A stretch of 64,000 nucleotides of DNA from Panulirus ornatus (Eukaryota > Arthropoda > Malacostraca > Decapoda > Palinuridae): contig NC_092250.1 in NCBI RefSeq assembly GCF_036320965.1, positions 8,651,737 through 8,715,736 of the forward strand. The letters run 5' to 3'. Below the pieces are notes generated by a model. It was given only the letters and a program-made list of their open reading frames with translations. It was not told the origin of the DNA and did not search any database. A program made the position numbers and the translations under genes. Below, one piece after another: positions 62,768 to 64,000 of this stretch (position 1 is its first letter; each line of letters starts with the position of its first letter).

Positions 62768-64000
62768 GTGAGGAATTTCATGTTTGACAGATGAGAAGTT
62801 TCCTGTGTGACAGGCGAGGTTAACTCTTGAGTGAAAAGTAATAAGTTTCTTGTGTAACAGAATTCTTGTATAGTAAATGAGGAGTCTCTTTTGAAGTACC
62901 TTAGGTCTCTGTTATGCAGCAATTTAATAATCTCATTTGGTTTTGAAAAGCCTCTTGTGTGGTAGATGAGTAATTTTTGGATGGCAGATGAGGAGCCTGT
63001 TGGTTTACAGGACGAGCTTTTTGAATCGAAGGTGAGTAGTCTCTTTCGATCAGCGTACATAATCATGGGTAATTGTGACGTTGCTCTCAGCACATACTGG
63101 TGAGTCAGGTGGAAAATTTCTTTTTTTTAAGAGTTGAAGGTTTCCAGTGTGGTAGAATAGGTACTTCTGAGTAGGTGAGTAGTCTTTTGTATGGCAGGAA
63201 ATGATTGTCTGTTTTTGCAACTGATAAGTCTCTTACGTGGTAGGTAAGTATCCTTTTGTGTAGCAAGTGTAGAAATATATTTTGTGGTTTATAAAGGGCC
63301 TCTTATGTGACACGTTAGGAAGATCTTATGGAGCAAGTGCGAGTATTTTTGTGTGACAGGTGAAGAGCCTCTTGTAGAGTCTCTTGCATGAGAGGCGAGA
63401 ATCTTGTGGTTTCTCTTGTGCAGTCGATAAAGAGTCTCTTGTGAAGATGAGGAGTTGCTGACGTGACTGGTAGAGAGTGTATTGTGTGCAGGTGATAAGT
63501 CTCAACTGTGGTAGATGATGAATGTCTTATCATGAGAGATGAGGAGCCTCACGTATGATAGAAGAGGATTTTCCAGTTTGTAAGGAATATCATTTGACGT
63601 GAGGAATCTCTTGTGTAACAGGTGAGGAGTTCCTTATGAGTATTCAGCTGTATGGTAGGTGAAGCGTCTCTCTACTGGTAGGAAAAATATCTCTTGATAC
63701 TTTAAACAGGTCTCAGAAGTGAGAGTTATTTACCGAGCGGGCGGTCTGGTGTTTAATTTATCAGATGATGTCTCATGTGACACGTTCAGTTAGCAGTACC
63801 TTGTGTAACATATGTGGAATTCAGTATGCGATATGTGAGATTTAAGGAGTCTCTTTAGTAAGAGGTCAGGATCTTCTTGGAAGATCTGTAGGAAATAATC
63901 AGTGATAGGAAAGGAGTCTCATGTAAGACAGGTGAAGAGACTATAGTATGGTGAGGAATCTCTTTCGTTACAACAGAGAACCTAATTTTGTGGCATGCAA
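62765..64000. repeat. Degenerate minisatellite with splice-donor-like units
   Basis: More than 30 imperfect units of about 20-30 bp follow the exon to the window end. A consensus by eye is CAGGTGAGGAGTCTCTTGTG. Clear units start near 62765, 62788, 62984, 63358, 63490, 63536, 63619 and 63926. Many keep an AGGTGA or AGATGAGGAG core. The first unit includes the true donor of the exon at 62682-62767. Confidence 0.8.

Noticed and set aside
62768..64000. Short ORFs over the minisatellite (for example 62743-63093 - and 63315-63533 -)
   Set aside because: The frames follow the repeat units, differ between units and have no protein family character.

Overview
The window is animal nuclear DNA, most probably from an arthropod and plausibly a decapod crustacean. 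The grounds are an intron-rich host gene, many degenerate LINEs of arthropod type, long (TA)n arrays and an AT-rich background. The species cannot be read from the sequence.

Host gene. Three exons on the + strand (6046-6262, 25197-25400, 62682-62767) join in frame with good splice sites. They encode part of the N-terminal beta-propeller of an S9-family serine peptidase (prolyl-oligopeptidase / dipeptidyl aminopeptidase-like). The two introns are about 18.9 kb and 37.3 kb. Nearly everything else in the window is intronic or upstream repeat DNA. The first exons and the catalytic hydrolase exons lie outside the window.

Repeat landscape. (1) One RTE-like LINE family (APE endonuclease plus reverse transcriptase in a single ORF of roughly 980 codons, 3' end followed by A-rich and (TA)n tails) supplies more than 20 broken copies between 1 and 49.9 kb, in both orientations, often head-to-head, tail-to-tail or nested. 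(2) Four short modules near 27.9, 28.8, 39.7 and 42.0 kb combine a LINE 5'-UTR-like half with a LINE 3'-end-like half and sit between (TA)n arrays; they look like a LINE-dependent non-autonomous element. (3) Several CR1/Jockey-like LINE fragments lie at about 5.0-6.0, 24.0-25.0, 30.4-32.0 and 61.8-62.6 kb. (4) A tandem LTR retrotransposon, LTR-internal-LTR-internal-LTR, occupies 50457-60392 on the - strand. Its proteins are Ty3/gypsy-like, but integrase precedes reverse transcriptase (the Gmr1-type, copia-like order), and both copies lack RNase H. (5) A different, conventional Ty3/gypsy fragment lies at 60.5-61.4 kb. (6) Small hAT-like and SINE-like remnants and a degenerate minisatellite (62.77-64 kb) complete the picture. 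The minisatellite begins at the 5' splice site of the third exon.

Apart from the host exons, no coding region appears intact; every transposon ORF has stops, frameshifts or deletions. The most notable items are the Gmr1-order tandem LTR element with its shared RNase H deletion and tRNA-Pro-type primer site, the LINE-derived chimeric module, the splice-donor-like minisatellite, and the large inverted LINE pair around a (TA)n centre.
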